From Acinetobacter sp. UBA801 (GTDB lineage: Bacteria > Pseudomonadota > Gammaproteobacteria > Pseudomonadales > Moraxellaceae), in assembly GCA_002296655.1 (NCBI GenBank), contig DBIN01000029.1, positions 1-52,135 of the forward strand: a stretch of DNA of 52,135 nt, read 5' to 3'. This document shows, piece after piece, positions 18,819 to 28,701 of this stretch (positions are counted from its first letter, which is position 1; every line of letters starts with the position of its first letter). Below the pieces are notes generated by a model. That model had not been told where the DNA came from. It worked only from the letters and a program-made list of their open reading frames with translations, and did not search any database. The position numbers and the translations under genes were made by a program.

Positions 18819-19433
18819 TTAATTCAATTGCTCGAAAGATTGTGCTTGTTTGGGCATCGCCAACGCTTGGTCAATATAGGCCACCCGCAGAGTATCCCGC
18901 GAGCCTAAATAACGCTGATAGAAACTTGAGTTTAAAATAGCCGCTGCACCATGCGTAAGTGCCCAAATTGAAGCCAAATAATCACGCACTTCCATCTGGC
19001 TGTTAATAGATTTCAAATATTGTTCAGTCATACGAATAATGATGCGTAATCGGCTTTTGCGGACTTGGTATAGTTCACTAAATAACAAGCCAATGCCAAC
19101 ACCCGTTGTAGAAAGGCGTTCTTCAATTTGGTGAAAAAGTACGGTACGCTCTGGATGATGCAAGTGATGCAGCATAAAAAATGCTAGATGTTCAGGAAAC
19201 TGTTTTTCCGCGTCTTTAATCATTTCTAGCAACATGCGCTCATTTCGAATAATGAGCAACATATAGAGTTCATCTTTACTTTGAAAGTGTTTGTATAGAG
19301 TACCTTTGGCCAAGTCCAGTTCTGCTGCCAAAGCATCAAGGGTCATTCCTGCTTCACCATTTTCCAAAAGCAACTGCTCTGCCACTTGGAAAATTAACGT
19401 TTCTCTTGCTCGAAACTGAGCCTGACGATCCAT
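18819..19433 (-). CDS. TetR/AcrR-family transcriptional regulator
   Basis: An N-terminal TetR helix-turn-helix is clear: MTLDALAAELDLAKGTLYKHFQSKDELY (about residues 30-57). The rest is a helical ligand/dimerisation domain with no recognised ligand. I start at the ATG at 19433 (204 residues), preceded by GGTGAAG; the frame extends to a TTG at 19466. It lies 6 bp upstream of gspH, so it is probably co-transcribed with gspH-I-J-K and may regulate them or itself. Confidence 0.88.
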   Translation of the reverse strand: MDRQAQFRARETLIFQVAEQLLLENGEAGMTLDALAAELDLAKGTLYKHFQSKDELYMLLIIRNERMLLEMIKDAEKQFPEHLAFFMLHHLHHPERTVLFHQIEERLSTTGVGIGLLFSELYQVRKSRLRIIIRMTEQYLKSINSQMEVRDYLASIWALTHGAAAILNSSFYQRYLGSRDTLRVAYIDQALAMPKQAQSFEQLN

Positions 19434-19528
19434 CTTCACCCGATAAACTCTCTTTTCACTATTCAATCAATTGAAATTTTTAATATACCACCACAACATT
19501 CGGTATTTACATCGATCCACAATTCAAA

Positions 19529-20302
19529 TTAATGTCCTTTGAGCAGGTTTTCAAAGTTTTGTGTTGTTATGAAAGCAATTTCCTCTAAGGACTTATCATA
19601 TACATCACATAGGGCTTTGGCTACATACGGAACGTATTTTGGCTCATTTGTCTTACCGCGATATGGCACAGGTGCCAAATATGGACTATCAGTTTCAATT
19701 AAGACACGATCTAAAGGCACTTGCTTGGCCACATCACGTAAATCTTGTGCATTTTTGAAGGAAATAATGCCTGAAAACGACACATAATAACCGCAATCTA
19801 ACACCGCTTTGGCAGTTGCCCAGTCCTCTGTAAAGCAATGTAATATGCCATGCGTCGATTTTTCAGCACGAATAATATCCACTGTATCATGCTTAGCAGC
19901 ACGGGTATGAACTACCACTGGTTTTTTTACGGCTTGTGACGCATGAATATGTCGTGCAAAACAGGCTTTTTGCTCTGAGACAAAATCGGTACTGTGAAAA
20001 TAGTCCAGACCTGTTTCGCCCAAAGCCCAAACCTTGTCTGCTTGTGCCAAAGCGATCAGTTGTTCGGTAGTGGCGCGTGCCATATTTTCAGCGTTTTCAC
20101 AAGGATGCACACCCACGCTATAACCGACATCGGCATGCCGTGCTGCAATTTTTGACAATGCAATATGATCGTCTAAATCGACAGAGATACCCATAATTTT
20201 AGACACACCCGCTTGGCGTGACTGTGCAATTGCTGCATCTAAGTCACCATCATAAGGGCTTAAATCCAACATCGTTAAATGACAATGTGTATCTACAAAC
20301 AC
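19529..20302 (-). CDS. tatD: TatD-family metal-dependent hydrolase
   Basis: 257 residues of the TatD DNase-type amidohydrolase fold. Metal ligands are visible: DTHCHL at the N-terminus, GETGLDY, VVHTR, ILHCF and IETDSPYL. Family members act as 3'-5' exonucleases or deoxyribonucleases. The start is GTG (20302), with AGGAAAA just upstream, because the conserved FVDTHCH follows at once. It lies 24 bp after pilZ. The exact TatD/YcfH/YjjV subtype is uncertain; linkage to holB-pilZ suggests the YcfH type. Confidence 0.88.
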   Translation of the reverse strand: MFVDTHCHLTMLDLSPYDGDLDAAIAQSRQAGVSKIMGISVDLDDHIALSKIAARHADVGYSVGVHPCENAENMARATTEQLIALAQADKVWALGETGLDYFHSTDFVSEQKACFARHIHASQAVKKPVVVHTRAAKHDTVDIIRAEKSTHGILHCFTEDWATAKAVLDCGYYVSFSGIISFKNAQDLRDVAKQVPLDRVLIETDSPYLAPVPYRGKTNEPKYVPYVAKALCDVYDKSLEEIAFITTQNFENLLKGH

Positions 20303-20326
20303 GATTTTTTCCTAAAAGCAAACAAC

Positions 20327-20671
20327 CTACATAGTGTAACTGTTACGGTTGTCAGACTTAAGCCCCGCAAGGATTCTTTCGGCTTCAGATTTGTAATAAA
20401 CGCCTTTTTCACCGCTCAGTTGAATGCCAAAGCCTTGCAATTTAATGCCGTTTTGTTTTTGCGAAATCCAGATGACTTTTCCTGTGAGTGGAATTTTTTG
20501 TGATTGTTCAGGCAAAGTTGCGAGCACAAAGATTTCTTCACCCATTTTCACAGGCTGTTTAGAGGGTACAAATAAGCCACCGCCCACAACGTATGGCATA
20601 TAACTTAAATATAGCGTTTCGACATCAGGAATATTGGCCTGAATAATACCGCCCATACGTGGTTGCATCAT
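20327..20671 (-). CDS. pilZ: PilZ-domain type IV pilus protein
   Basis: 114 residues: the single-domain PilZ of type IV pili. The Gly-rich YVVGGGLFVPS stands where c-di-GMP-binding PilZ domains have D/NxSxxG, and the upstream arginine motif is absent, as in canonical PilZ, which does not bind c-di-GMP. GKVIWISQK, GIKLQGFGIQL are family strands. An AAGGGGA Shine-Dalgarno precedes the ATG. It lies 7 bp after holB, the same linkage as in Pseudomonas aeruginosa. Confidence 0.9.
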   Translation of the reverse strand: MMQPRMGGIIQANIPDVETLYLSYMPYVVGGGLFVPSKQPVKMGEEIFVLATLPEQSQKIPLTGKVIWISQKQNGIKLQGFGIQLSGEKGVYYKSEAERILAGLKSDNRNSYTM

Positions 20672-20678
20672 GTTCCCC

Positions 20679-21668
20679 TTAAATATTCATTAACTTAATA
20701 CAGAGCTGATCAAGCACCAGATTACTTTGCACGTTTTGCTCAAGCAGTGGCTTGGCTTGCTGTAATTCTGCGTATAAACCAAACAGACTTTCCAAGTCAT
20801 ATTGTTCAGCCAAATGCTGCAAAGCGGTGCTTAAATCCAAATTTTTAATGCTTTGGTTTAGCTTGACACAAATTAAATCACACAACAAGTATTCAAACAT
20901 CTGACTAAAATCAGTAAAGCTCAGCGCCTTGTTCCACTTGGTTGCGATTGCCATGGGCATATTTTTTTGCGTCACCAGTTTATACCAGTCTTTAATAAAG
21001 TCTGTACGCTGCTCTAGCCATTCTGCCTGTGCTAACTGCAGAGCCTGTAACGGCATTTGATTGGACAAATTCATCAACAATTGCTGTTTGTTTGCATCTA
21101 AATCAGGCAAATGCTGCTGTAAATATGCTGCAGCCTGTGCTGCATCAATACGGTCTAAAGCGAAGTGCTGTAAACGACTGCGAATGGTTGCAGGCAATTT
21201 AAGATAATGATCTGCCAGCAAAATAATCACGATGCGATCACCCGGTTCTTCGAGGGTTTTCAGCAAGGCATTGGAAGATGCAATATTTAAGGCTTCGGCA
21301 GGTTCAATCACAACTACCCGCCAACCATCTACCGTTTGCTGGACAAAAGGTAATAAATCACGGATCTTCTCGATCTTAATTTTCGCGTTTTGCTTTTTAT
21401 TCTCTTCATCGGTGCTGATATAGACATAATTCGGATGTGTATCTGATTTTAACCATTGACAACTACTACATTCACCACAAGGCTGTGACTGCACATCACG
21501 CTGCTGGCATAAAATCCAAGCCACAAATTGCTGTGCAAAAGTATCTTTACCGCAACCCTGTTTGCCATAAAACAATAAACCATGCCCCATTTTGGGAAAT
21601 CGTCCAGTCAGATTTTCCCAAACTTGTTGCTGCCATGGATACACTTGTCCAATTATATCACGTTGCAT
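20679..21668 (-). CDS. holB: DNA polymerase III subunit delta'
   Basis: A clamp-loader subunit, 329 residues (E. coli 334). It has a degenerate-type nucleotide site GKQGCGKDTFA, the four-Cys zinc module around PCGECSSCQWL, and the AAA sensor region EPAEALNIASSNALLKTLEEP followed by PATIRSRLQ with the arginine finger-like SRLQ. tmk, often just upstream, is replaced by kdsB here, 14 bp away. Confidence 0.95.
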   Translation of the reverse strand: MQRDIIGQVYPWQQQVWENLTGRFPKMGHGLLFYGKQGCGKDTFAQQFVAWILCQQRDVQSQPCGECSSCQWLKSDTHPNYVYISTDEENKKQNAKIKIEKIRDLLPFVQQTVDGWRVVVIEPAEALNIASSNALLKTLEEPGDRIVIILLADHYLKLPATIRSRLQHFALDRIDAAQAAAYLQQHLPDLDANKQQLLMNLSNQMPLQALQLAQAEWLEQRTDFIKDWYKLVTQKNMPMAIATKWNKALSFTDFSQMFEYLLCDLICVKLNQSIKNLDLSTALQHLAEQYDLESLFGLYAELQQAKPLLEQNVQSNLVLDQLCIKLMNI

Positions 21669-21682
21669 GGTAGGTGGTTCAC

Positions 21683-22444
21683 TTACTCAAAATGGGCAAT
21701 ATCCATTGCATTTAAACGGTCTAAGTCTGCTTGAGTATCTACACCTGGTGGTAAATTGGCTTCTGCTACTGCAATAGCAATACGGTGTCCATTTTCCAAG
21801 ACACGCAATTGTTCTAAGCTTTCTAACTTTTCCAATGTTCCCATTTCCCAAGTCACATATTCTTGCAGTAATTCCACACGGTAAGCATACAAACCTAAAT
21901 GACGATAAGCATGTGCATGCAATTTTGGTGTTTCTACTTTTGCAGCATCGCGGTCATACGGAATTGTGGCACGGCTAAAATACAAAGCCTGATTGTGTTT
22001 AGACATGACCACTTTAACAATGCTGTCGCGGGTAAATTCATCAAGTTGCTGAATCGGCTCACACAGCGTAGACATCGAACATTCAGGTTGAGCCTCGAGC
22101 AACTGCGCCACTTGTTGTACCAGTTGTGCAGGCAAAAGTGGTTCATCACCCTGCACATTGACAATAATATCGTGTTTATCCCAACCTTTAATGCGCGCCA
22201 CTTCGCTTAAACGGTCTGTGCCTGATGGGTGATCTGCCGAGGTCAGCACTACATCAACTCCTTCGGCACGACATAACTCAGCAATACGAGCATCATCGGT
22301 CGCCACACACAAGTCATCAAAACCTGCCACTTTTTTAGCCTGATCGACTACACGTAAAATCATGGCGCGACCATGAATTTCCAACAAAGGTTTGCCTGGT
22401 AGACGTGAGCTGGCATAACGTGCAGGGATAACAATGTGCTTCAT
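21683..22444 (-). CDS. kdsB: 3-deoxy-manno-octulosonate cytidylyltransferase
   Basis: Activates Kdo as CMP-Kdo for LPS inner-core synthesis. 253 residues. The N-terminal nucleotide-binding motif [15 protein letters not shown], the VATDD segment, the [10 protein letters not shown] block and the HLGLYAYR segment are diagnostic. Its ATG overlaps the lpxK stop by 4 bp. Confidence 0.97.
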   Translation of the reverse strand: MKHIVIPARYASSRLPGKPLLEIHGRAMILRVVDQAKKVAGFDDLCVATDDARIAELCRAEGVDVVLTSADHPSGTDRLSEVARIKGWDKHDIIVNVQGDEPLLPAQLVQQVAQLLEAQPECSMSTLCEPIQQLDEFTRDSIVKVVMSKHNQALYFSRATIPYDRDAAKVETPKLHAHAYRHLGLYAYRVELLQEYVTWEMGTLEKLESLEQLRVLENGHRIAIAVAEANLPPGVDTQADLDRLNAMDIAHFE

Positions 22445-23457
22445 AATGTTCCTTCAGGCAGGTTTAAACCTAATTGTTTCAATTGTTGATGTAAGGTGGC
22501 ATAGCAGGCCGATGACAATACTGCCTCTACAGGCACGACCCAAATTTCACGCTGAAAATCTGGATATTGCTTCAACAATGCTAATAATTTCACTGCATCT
22601 TTTTCTGTGGTAATGATCGGTTGCGAGTCGTCAAACTGCAAATCGGTAATTTCATAGTCATGGTGATCTGGAAATTCGTGACATTGAAACTGCGTTACTC
22701 CCATTGACTCTAAAGTTGTGTAAAATCGTTGAGGAAAACCAATACCAACCACCGCATAAAAATTTTGGGTTCGGTCAAAAATCAGTTCTTGTTGAGGATG
22801 CAACAAATACGGTGCAGCCACTGCGAGATGCATATTTAAGTTCGAGTGCGGTTGTGCTGCATGTTCAATCACGGTGGCATCATCCAAACGTGATTTTGGT
22901 TCTCGCAAATAACCTTCAGGCAAAATTCTCTCGTTACCCAATCCACGGTTATTATCTAAAACAATCCATTCCAGTTGACGGTTTAAAGCCAAATGCTGCA
23001 AACCATCATCACTGATAATCAAGTCTAAATCATGCTGTTCAAGCAATAGCTCAATACTTTTTTGACGGTTTGGCCCGACAGCCATCGGCACACCTGTTGA
23101 TTGCACAATCAAGGTTGGCTCATCGCCTACTGCCTCAACATCGGCATCAATACCCACATAGGCTGGAAATGGACCTTTGCCGCCATATCCACGGCTAATC
23201 ACACCAACACGGACATTTAGGCTTTGCAGATATTTCACCAAGTGAATTAACAAAGGAGTTTTGCCACTCCCCCCTACGGTTATATTACCAATCACCATCA
23301 CAGGTACGGGAGCGGTATAAGCGGTTTTAACCCCTGAACGATATAAGTTTTGATTGAGCAAACTCACGCCACGGTACAATAAAGACAAGGGTCTAAGCAC
23401 AACCAGCCATTTGGCTTGTTGCTGCCAAGCGTCCTGAATAAATTGTGCCAAAGACAT
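22441..23457 (-). CDS. lpxK: Tetraacyldisaccharide 4'-kinase
   Basis: Phosphorylates lipid A disaccharide at the 4' position at the inner membrane. 338 residues. The P-loop is [27 protein letters not shown] and the Walker B-like IISDDGLQH follow in the LpxK order, and TTEKDAVKL is near the C-terminus. It is placed 3 bp after msbA. Confidence 0.97.
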   Translation of the reverse strand: MSLAQFIQDAWQQQAKWLVVLRPLSLLYRGVSLLNQNLYRSGVKTAYTAPVPVMVIGNITVGGSGKTPLLIHLVKYLQSLNVRVGVISRGYGGKGPFPAYVGIDADVEAVGDEPTLIVQSTGVPMAVGPNRQKSIELLLEQHDLDLIISDDGLQHLALNRQLEWIVLDNNRGLGNERILPEGYLREPKSRLDDATVIEHAAQPHSNLNMHLAVAAPYLLHPQQELIFDRTQNFYAVVGIGFPQRFYTTLESMGVTQFQCHEFPDHHDYEITDLQFDDSQPIITTEKDAVKLLALLKQYPDFQREIWVVPVEAVLSSACYATLHQQLKQLGLNLPEGTL

Positions 23458-23460
23458 GAA

Positions 23461-25188
23461 TTAATGTTCCTCGAAGTTACGTTGATGCAACTGGAAATAC
23501 GCACCTTTTCGGGCTATGAGCTCCTGATGGGTGCCTTGCTCTAAAATACGTCCCTGATCCATCACCACAATACGATCAGCATTTTCAATGGTAGATAAAC
23601 GGTGTGCAATGACAATGGTCGTACGGTCTTGCATGGCTGCATCAAATGCACGCTGAATAAAATATTCAGATTCATTATCTAAAGCACTGGTGGCTTCATC
23701 TAAAATTAAAATTGGTGCATTTTTTAAAATAGCACGGGCAATGGCAATACGCTGGCGTTGACCACCTGACAAATTCAAACCCTGCGCACCCAATGGTGTG
23801 TCATAGCCTTGTGGTAAAGCCATAATAAAATCATGTGCATAGGCGGCTTTGGCTGCAGCAATCACCGCGTCATCACTCGCACCTTCAAGCTGACCATAGG
23901 CAATATTTTCTCGTACCGTACGGTTAAACAATACCACTTGCTGATTGACCATAGCAATTTGGGAGCGCAGACTATTCAACTCAATGTCACGAATATCATG
24001 CTGATCAAACAAAATTTGCCCTGAAGATACTTCTTGAAAACGTACCAACAGATTGACTAATGAGGTTTTTCCCGCACCTGAACGACCGACCAAAGCCACA
24101 GTTTCACCCGCCCTGACATCCAGATTAAAATCATGAATGGCATGATGTCCATCGGAATACACTAGATTCACATTTTTAAATTGCAAATTACCTTTTAAGT
24201 CCGGTGTAAGCGTGCCGTGATTGTCTTCTTCCGGCATATCTAGCAATTCAAAGACCGAATGCGCTGCTGCCAAACCGCGTTGTAATTTTTCATTAATATC
24301 GGTCAGGGCTTTGATTGGCTTACTCAACATGCCTGCTGCAGTAATGTATGCCACAAACTCACCTGCTGAAATATCACGCAAAATTTCAGGTCGTAATGCA
24401 ATCCAAATAATAATGGCCAACGCAATCGACATAATAAACTGTACGACTGGGCTGTTCAATTGTTGCACAGCCACCATCTTTAGACCACGACGTAAATTTT
24501 CTAAAGAATTTTCTTTAAAACGGGTTTGTTCATAGCTTTGGCCACCAAAGCCTTTCACCACTAAATTACCATTTACAGTTTCTTGCACCACGTGGTTTAC
24601 ATCACCCATGGTGTCTTGCACTTGAATAGATAAACGACGCATACGTTTTGCAGCTTTACGAATCAGCAAGCCAATTAATGGGCCAAAGACCAAAATACAT
24701 AAGGTCAAACGCCAGTTGGTATATAGCAAATAGCCGAGCAAGCCGAGTGTAATCAAACCCTGTTGTACCAATGTACGCAGCGATTCTGTAGATGCAGCGG
24801 TCAACTGCTCTACGTTATACATAATTTTGGCAGTAATGTGCCCACTGGTATTATCTAAGTAATACTGTGCAGGTAAACGCAGCAATTTAGCAAAGACTTC
24901 CTGACGGATATTGAATACCAAATTACGTGAAATCACTGCTGTATAGTAACCGCCAATAAAAGTTCCTAAACCACGGAAAAACATCAGCGCAATGACTAGC
25001 AGCGGAAATAGCGTAGTGAAAGATTGATCGCGCTCCTGAATGGCATTAATAATTTTTTCCAAGAGTTTTGCCACAGATACCTCTGTGGCTGCATTGATGG
25101 CGAAACCAATAAACACCAAGATTGCCAGACCCCAAAATGGGAGCAAATATCTCAGAAGACGGCGATAGACCTGTAAATCCTTCTTCAC
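23461..25188 (-). CDS. msbA: Lipid A flippase/exporter MsbA
   Basis: An ABC half-transporter of 575 residues (E. coli 582) that flips lipid A-core across the inner membrane. An N-terminal six-helix membrane domain (about 1-310) precedes the ATPase domain with Walker A GRSGAGKTSL, signature LSGGQRQR, Walker B ILILDEATSAL and the switch His in IVIAHRLST. The start is GTG (25188), sharing its first base with the exbD stop. It heads msbA-lpxK-kdsB, a lipid A operon. Confidence 0.95.
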   Translation of the reverse strand: MKKDLQVYRRLLRYLLPFWGLAILVFIGFAINAATEVSVAKLLEKIINAIQERDQSFTTLFPLLVIALMFFRGLGTFIGGYYTAVISRNLVFNIRQEVFAKLLRLPAQYYLDNTSGHITAKIMYNVEQLTAASTESLRTLVQQGLITLGLLGYLLYTNWRLTLCILVFGPLIGLLIRKAAKRMRRLSIQVQDTMGDVNHVVQETVNGNLVVKGFGGQSYEQTRFKENSLENLRRGLKMVAVQQLNSPVVQFIMSIALAIIIWIALRPEILRDISAGEFVAYITAAGMLSKPIKALTDINEKLQRGLAAAHSVFELLDMPEEDNHGTLTPDLKGNLQFKNVNLVYSDGHHAIHDFNLDVRAGETVALVGRSGAGKTSLVNLLVRFQEVSSGQILFDQHDIRDIELNSLRSQIAMVNQQVVLFNRTVRENIAYGQLEGASDDAVIAAAKAAYAHDFIMALPQGYDTPLGAQGLNLSGGQRQRIAIARAILKNAPILILDEATSALDNESEYFIQRAFDAAMQDRTTIVIAHRLSTIENADRIVVMDQGRILEQGTHQELIARKGAYFQLHQRNFEEH

Positions 25189-25610
25189 TAATAACCTCGA
25201 GTTGGGACTTTCGTACTGATATTGATGTTGACGAAACCAAGTTGTCCTGCGACATCCATTACTCGAATCACATCTTGATGAGTGGCTTTGGCATCTGCAG
25301 CAATGATAAACATTAAATCGCGCCGATCTGGAGAGATTTGTTTAATTGCTGTGCTTAAATCTGCCACCCCCTTAGTCGAAAGCGCTTGACCATTGACAGA
25401 ATAATGCCCTGAAGAATCTACCACCACTTCAATTTTATGTTCATAAGATTTTGGTGGTACACCTTGCGCATCTGGCAAAGTTAAATTCATACGGCTAAAT
25501 TGGTTAAATGTGGTCGAAAGCAACAAAAACACCAAGATGAACAGTAAACAGTCAATCATTGGGGTCAAGTTAATATGAATATCTTCAACTTGCGAGCGTT
25601 TGAACTTCAT
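25188..25610 (-). CDS. exbD: ExbD/TolR-family biopolymer transport protein
   Basis: 140 residues: a single N-terminal transmembrane helix with the essential Asp in LTPMIDCLLFILVFLLL (about residue 20), then a periplasmic domain ending in VNINISTK. Together with ExbB it uses the proton motive force to energise outer-membrane processes. It sits between exbB (9 bp) and msbA (1-bp overlap). A TonB is not seen nearby. Confidence 0.92.
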   Translation of the reverse strand: MKFKRSQVEDIHINLTPMIDCLLFILVFLLLSTTFNQFSRMNLTLPDAQGVPPKSYEHKIEVVVDSSGHYSVNGQALSTKGVADLSTAIKQISPDRRDLMFIIAADAKATHQDVIRVMDVAGQLGFVNINISTKVPTRGY

Positions 25611-25619
25611 AAACTCACC

Positions 25620-26267
25620 TTAGCTAACTTTTTTCACATCTTGCACATCTTCATCAAGCTGATGAGGCTGACGCTGATAAAATAATCCTGCGTGAAACAA
25701 AGTCGCTTGTTGCTCTAGCTCAGCCGTATATTCTTGCACCAAACGCTGAAAATAACGATAGGCAAATAAAGCTGGAATTGCAATCAACATACCAGCTGCA
25801 GTGGTAATTAAGGCTTTAGAAATCCCTGGAATCATTAAGGTGGGATTGCTTGCACCCACATCAATCACTAAAAATGATTCAATAATCCCAAGCACTGTAC
25901 CCAACAAACCCAATAATGGCGCTACTGCACTGAGCGTACCCAAGAAGTTGATATTTTTTTCCAAATAACCAATTTCTTGCGAGGCGGTAGCTTCCATTTG
26001 TGCACGCGCATAGTGTTCTGATTGTTGTTTGTTACGCTCACCCGCCTCAAAAATACGGCCTAATGTGCTGTTTTTTAAGTTGGCGCTTTGATTTAGTTGT
26101 TGTAACACAGTCGCTAAACTTTGCCCACGGTTGAGTAACAACGCATTAGGCAAAATACCTGCACGCTTTAAACGCATAAAACGCTCAATGGTAATTGCAA
26201 CGGTAAATACCGAGCACAATACCAAAGGCAGCATCAGCCAACCACCCGCTTTTACCAATTCCCACAT
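25620..26267 (-). CDS. exbB: MotA/TolQ/ExbB proton channel family protein
   Basis: 215 residues with the three-helix ExbB layout: an N-terminal helix (LMLPLVLCSVFTVAITI), a long cytoplasmic loop, then FLGTLSAVAPLLGLLGTVLGII and the ALITTAAGMLIAIPALFAYRYF helix carrying the conserved Thr-Ala pair. It pairs with the next gene exbD. It lies 28 bp after parB. Confidence 0.92.
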   Translation of the reverse strand: MWELVKAGGWLMLPLVLCSVFTVAITIERFMRLKRAGILPNALLLNRGQSLATVLQQLNQSANLKNSTLGRIFEAGERNKQQSEHYARAQMEATASQEIGYLEKNINFLGTLSAVAPLLGLLGTVLGIIESFLVIDVGASNPTLMIPGISKALITTAAGMLIAIPALFAYRYFQRLVQEYTAELEQQATLFHAGLFYQRQPHQLDEDVQDVKKVS

Positions 26268-26295
26268 TCGCTTTCCCCAATAAATACGAATTAAA

Positions 26296-27183
26296 TTAAT
26301 CGGACAGGCAAATATTTAAAATACCATCCAGCTCTTCCAGAGAGTGATAGCTGATGGTCAATTTGCCCTTACCTTGCTTGTTATAATCAATTTTAACATC
26401 TGCACTAAAACGCTCAGAGAGACGTTGCGTGAGTTGTTGAATATCAGGCGCAATAGCCGCTTTCGGCTTTTCTTGTTTTGGTGCATTAAAGTCACGCACC
26501 AATTGTTCGGTTTGACGCACCGATAAATTCTTTTCAATCACATGCTGCGCGACCTTGAGCTGATCTTTAGCTTTCAAAGTTAAAATAGCACGTGCATGCC
26601 CCATATCTAGCGAGCCTTGCTGCATCAACTCTTTAACGGGCTCAGCCAAAGTAAGTAAACGCAATAAATTACTGACTGTAGTACGCGCTTTACCGACTGT
26701 TTCAGCAATTTCTTGATGACTCAAGCCAAACTCATCATGAAAGCGTTGCAGCGCCATTGCCTGATCAATCGGATTAAGATCTTGACGCTGAATGTTTTCA
26801 ATTAATGCCAAAGCAATCGCGACCTGATCGGTCAAATCACGCACAATCGCAGGAATTTCAGTTAAGCCTGCCAACTGTGCAGCACGCCAGCGACGTTCAC
26901 CTGCAATAATTTCATAAGGATGTTGCTCGTCATCAATCGGACGAATCACAATCGGCTGCATTACACCATGTTTTTCAATAGATGCCGCCAATTCCTGCAA
27001 ATCTTGTTCTTGAATAAAACGACGCGGTTGATATTCACCACGTTTTAATAAATTGACATCAATTTGTTTTAGCTGACCATGATCCAAAGATTGCACTTCA
27101 AGTTGTAGTTTTTCTTTTTGGATTGACCCCAATAATGCATCCAAACCACGACCTTTGGCTAATCCGCGTTTTTTTGTGGTCAT
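26296..27183 (-). CDS. parB: Chromosome partitioning protein ParB
   Basis: Binds parS sites and spreads around the origin; the family are CTPases. 295 residues. The N-terminal ParB/Srx domain has the GERRWRAAQLAG box, followed by a helix-turn-helix (LSHQEIAETVGKARTTVSNLLRLL) and a C-terminal dimerisation segment. Its ATG overlaps the parA stop (ATGA). Placement after rsmG-parA is the usual origin-proximal cluster, though no dnaA or origin is visible here. Confidence 0.96.
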   Translation of the reverse strand: MTTKKRGLAKGRGLDALLGSIQKEKLQLEVQSLDHGQLKQIDVNLLKRGEYQPRRFIQEQDLQELAASIEKHGVMQPIVIRPIDDEQHPYEIIAGERRWRAAQLAGLTEIPAIVRDLTDQVAIALALIENIQRQDLNPIDQAMALQRFHDEFGLSHQEIAETVGKARTTVSNLLRLLTLAEPVKELMQQGSLDMGHARAILTLKAKDQLKVAQHVIEKNLSVRQTEQLVRDFNAPKQEKPKAAIAPDIQQLTQRLSERFSADVKIDYNKQGKGKLTISYHSLEELDGILNICLSD

Positions 27184-27962
27184 GCTTTACTTCCTTTTTT
27201 CACTTTGTTTTTTTTCAACATTTCAGCTGCCAAATTCAAGTAAGCAACTGCGCCCTTTGAGCTTTTTTCAAAATAAATGACGGGTAAACCGTGTGCAGGT
27301 GCTTCTGCCAAACGTACATTACGCGGAATCACGGTGTCGTATAATTTTCTACCAAAATAGTGCGATAATTCTTCAGACACGTCACGTGTTAAGGCATTAC
27401 GCGCATCATACATGGTGCGTAATACACCAATAATTTCTAAATCAGGATTGAGTGCTTGTTGAATACGGTCAATGGTTTGCGTCAGGTCAGCCAAACCTTC
27501 AAGTGCGTAATATTCACACTGCATTGGAATGATCACACTATGCACTGCTGCCAAAGCATTCACGGTAATTAAGCTTAAACTTGGCGCACAATCGACAATA
27601 ATATAATCAAAGTCTTTGGCGACTTCCTGCAAAGCATTGCGCAAAATAAACTCACGTCCTTCTTGCTCAGCAATCACCAATTCAACCCCTGCCAAATCAC
27701 GGTTGGCACCCAAAACCTTATAACCAACTTCTGCTTTGCTTATTGCGGTTTCAATCGGGACTTCGCCCAACAATACATCGGTCACAGAATACAGCAAATC
27801 ATTTTTTTGAATGCCTGAACCCATCGTGGCATTGCCTTGTGAGTCCATATCGACCAACAAAACGCGCTTTTTCAAAACAGCCAAAGATGCTGCCAAATTT
27901 ACTGCGGTTGTGGTTTTTCCGACACCACCTTTTTGGTTCGCAATCGCAATAATTTGTGCCAT
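27180..27962 (-). CDS. parA: Chromosome partitioning ATPase ParA (Soj)
   Basis: A deviant-Walker ATPase of 260 residues with KGGVGKTTTAVNL near residue 10 (the signature Lys included), the DMDSQGNATMG switch and the IIVDCAPSLSL motif. I start at the ATG at 27962 with AGGG just upstream; a GTG at 27968 is a less likely alternative. It lies 22 bp after rsmG. Confidence 0.96.
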   Translation of the reverse strand: MAQIIAIANQKGGVGKTTTAVNLAASLAVLKKRVLLVDMDSQGNATMGSGIQKNDLLYSVTDVLLGEVPIETAISKAEVGYKVLGANRDLAGVELVIAEQEGREFILRNALQEVAKDFDYIIVDCAPSLSLITVNALAAVHSVIIPMQCEYYALEGLADLTQTIDRIQQALNPDLEIIGVLRTMYDARNALTRDVSEELSHYFGRKLYDTVIPRNVRLAEAPAHGLPVIYFEKSSKGAVAYLNLAAEMLKKNKVKKGSKA

Positions 27963-27984
27963 GATCACCCTAGTCCTTTGAAAA

Positions 27985-28617
27985 TTAAATACGTTTTAAT
28001 AAAAGTAAATGACGTTGTTCGTCTAAGCGCGGAACTTCAAGCTCGATAATTTCACAGCTAAATTCATCTTTCAATGCTTCTATTTCATCGGCAGGAATCA
28101 AACCTTTCATTGATGCAATAATACTTTGCTCATGCATAAATGGTTTTGACGCAGCCACAAAATCCGTCAAAGATGCAAAAGCACGGCTGGTCACCACATC
28201 AAACTGACCTAATTCGCGAATGCTGTCTTCATTTTCAACACGAGTTTGAACCGCCACTACGTTTTTCAATTTTAAATCGGCAATAAATTGTTTTAAGAAT
28301 CGAATCTTTTTACCATTTGAATCCAATAACACGCAATCGCGTTCAGGCTGACACAAGGCAATAATCATGCCTGGCATACCGCCGCCTGTCCCAATATCCA
28401 GTAAACGACCAGCAGGTAAATCTTTTAGGATGCTCAGACTGTCTAGCAAATGCTTAACCAGCATTTCTTTCGGGTCACGAATTGCAGTGAGGTTGTACGC
28501 TTTGTTCCATAGCACCAAAGCATCTTGGTATTTGAGTAATAAATTTAAAGCCTCATCACTGAGCTCTAAACCTAAAGCCTGACTACCTTGCTTGAGTTCC
28601 TGAAAAAACAAATGCAT
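27985..28617 (-). CDS. rsmG: 16S rRNA (guanine527-N7)-methyltransferase
   Basis: Formerly GidB; uses S-adenosylmethionine. 210 residues. The SAM-binding motif LLDIGTGGGMPGM, the KHLLDSL segment and TSRAFASL are characteristic. I use the ATG at 28617; the frame also has a GTG one codon earlier. The trailing order rsmG-parA-parB is classic. Confidence 0.95.
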   Translation of the reverse strand: MHLFFQELKQGSQALGLELSDEALNLLLKYQDALVLWNKAYNLTAIRDPKEMLVKHLLDSLSILKDLPAGRLLDIGTGGGMPGMIIALCQPERDCVLLDSNGKKIRFLKQFIADLKLKNVVAVQTRVENEDSIRELGQFDVVTSRAFASLTDFVAASKPFMHEQSIIASMKGLIPADEIEALKDEFSCEIIELEVPRLDEQRHLLLLKRI

Positions 28618-28701
28618 CACAATTCACATCTCGAAAAAATTAATGGAAGTATACCGATTTATAGTTGCAGTCATAGGGGCGAATGCTTAGTGAATATGCA
28701 C

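Noticed and set aside
26296..27962. Replication origin or parS sites near parAB
   Set aside because: No dnaA, DnaA-box cluster or clear parS palindrome was recognised by eye; a computed motif scan would be needed.
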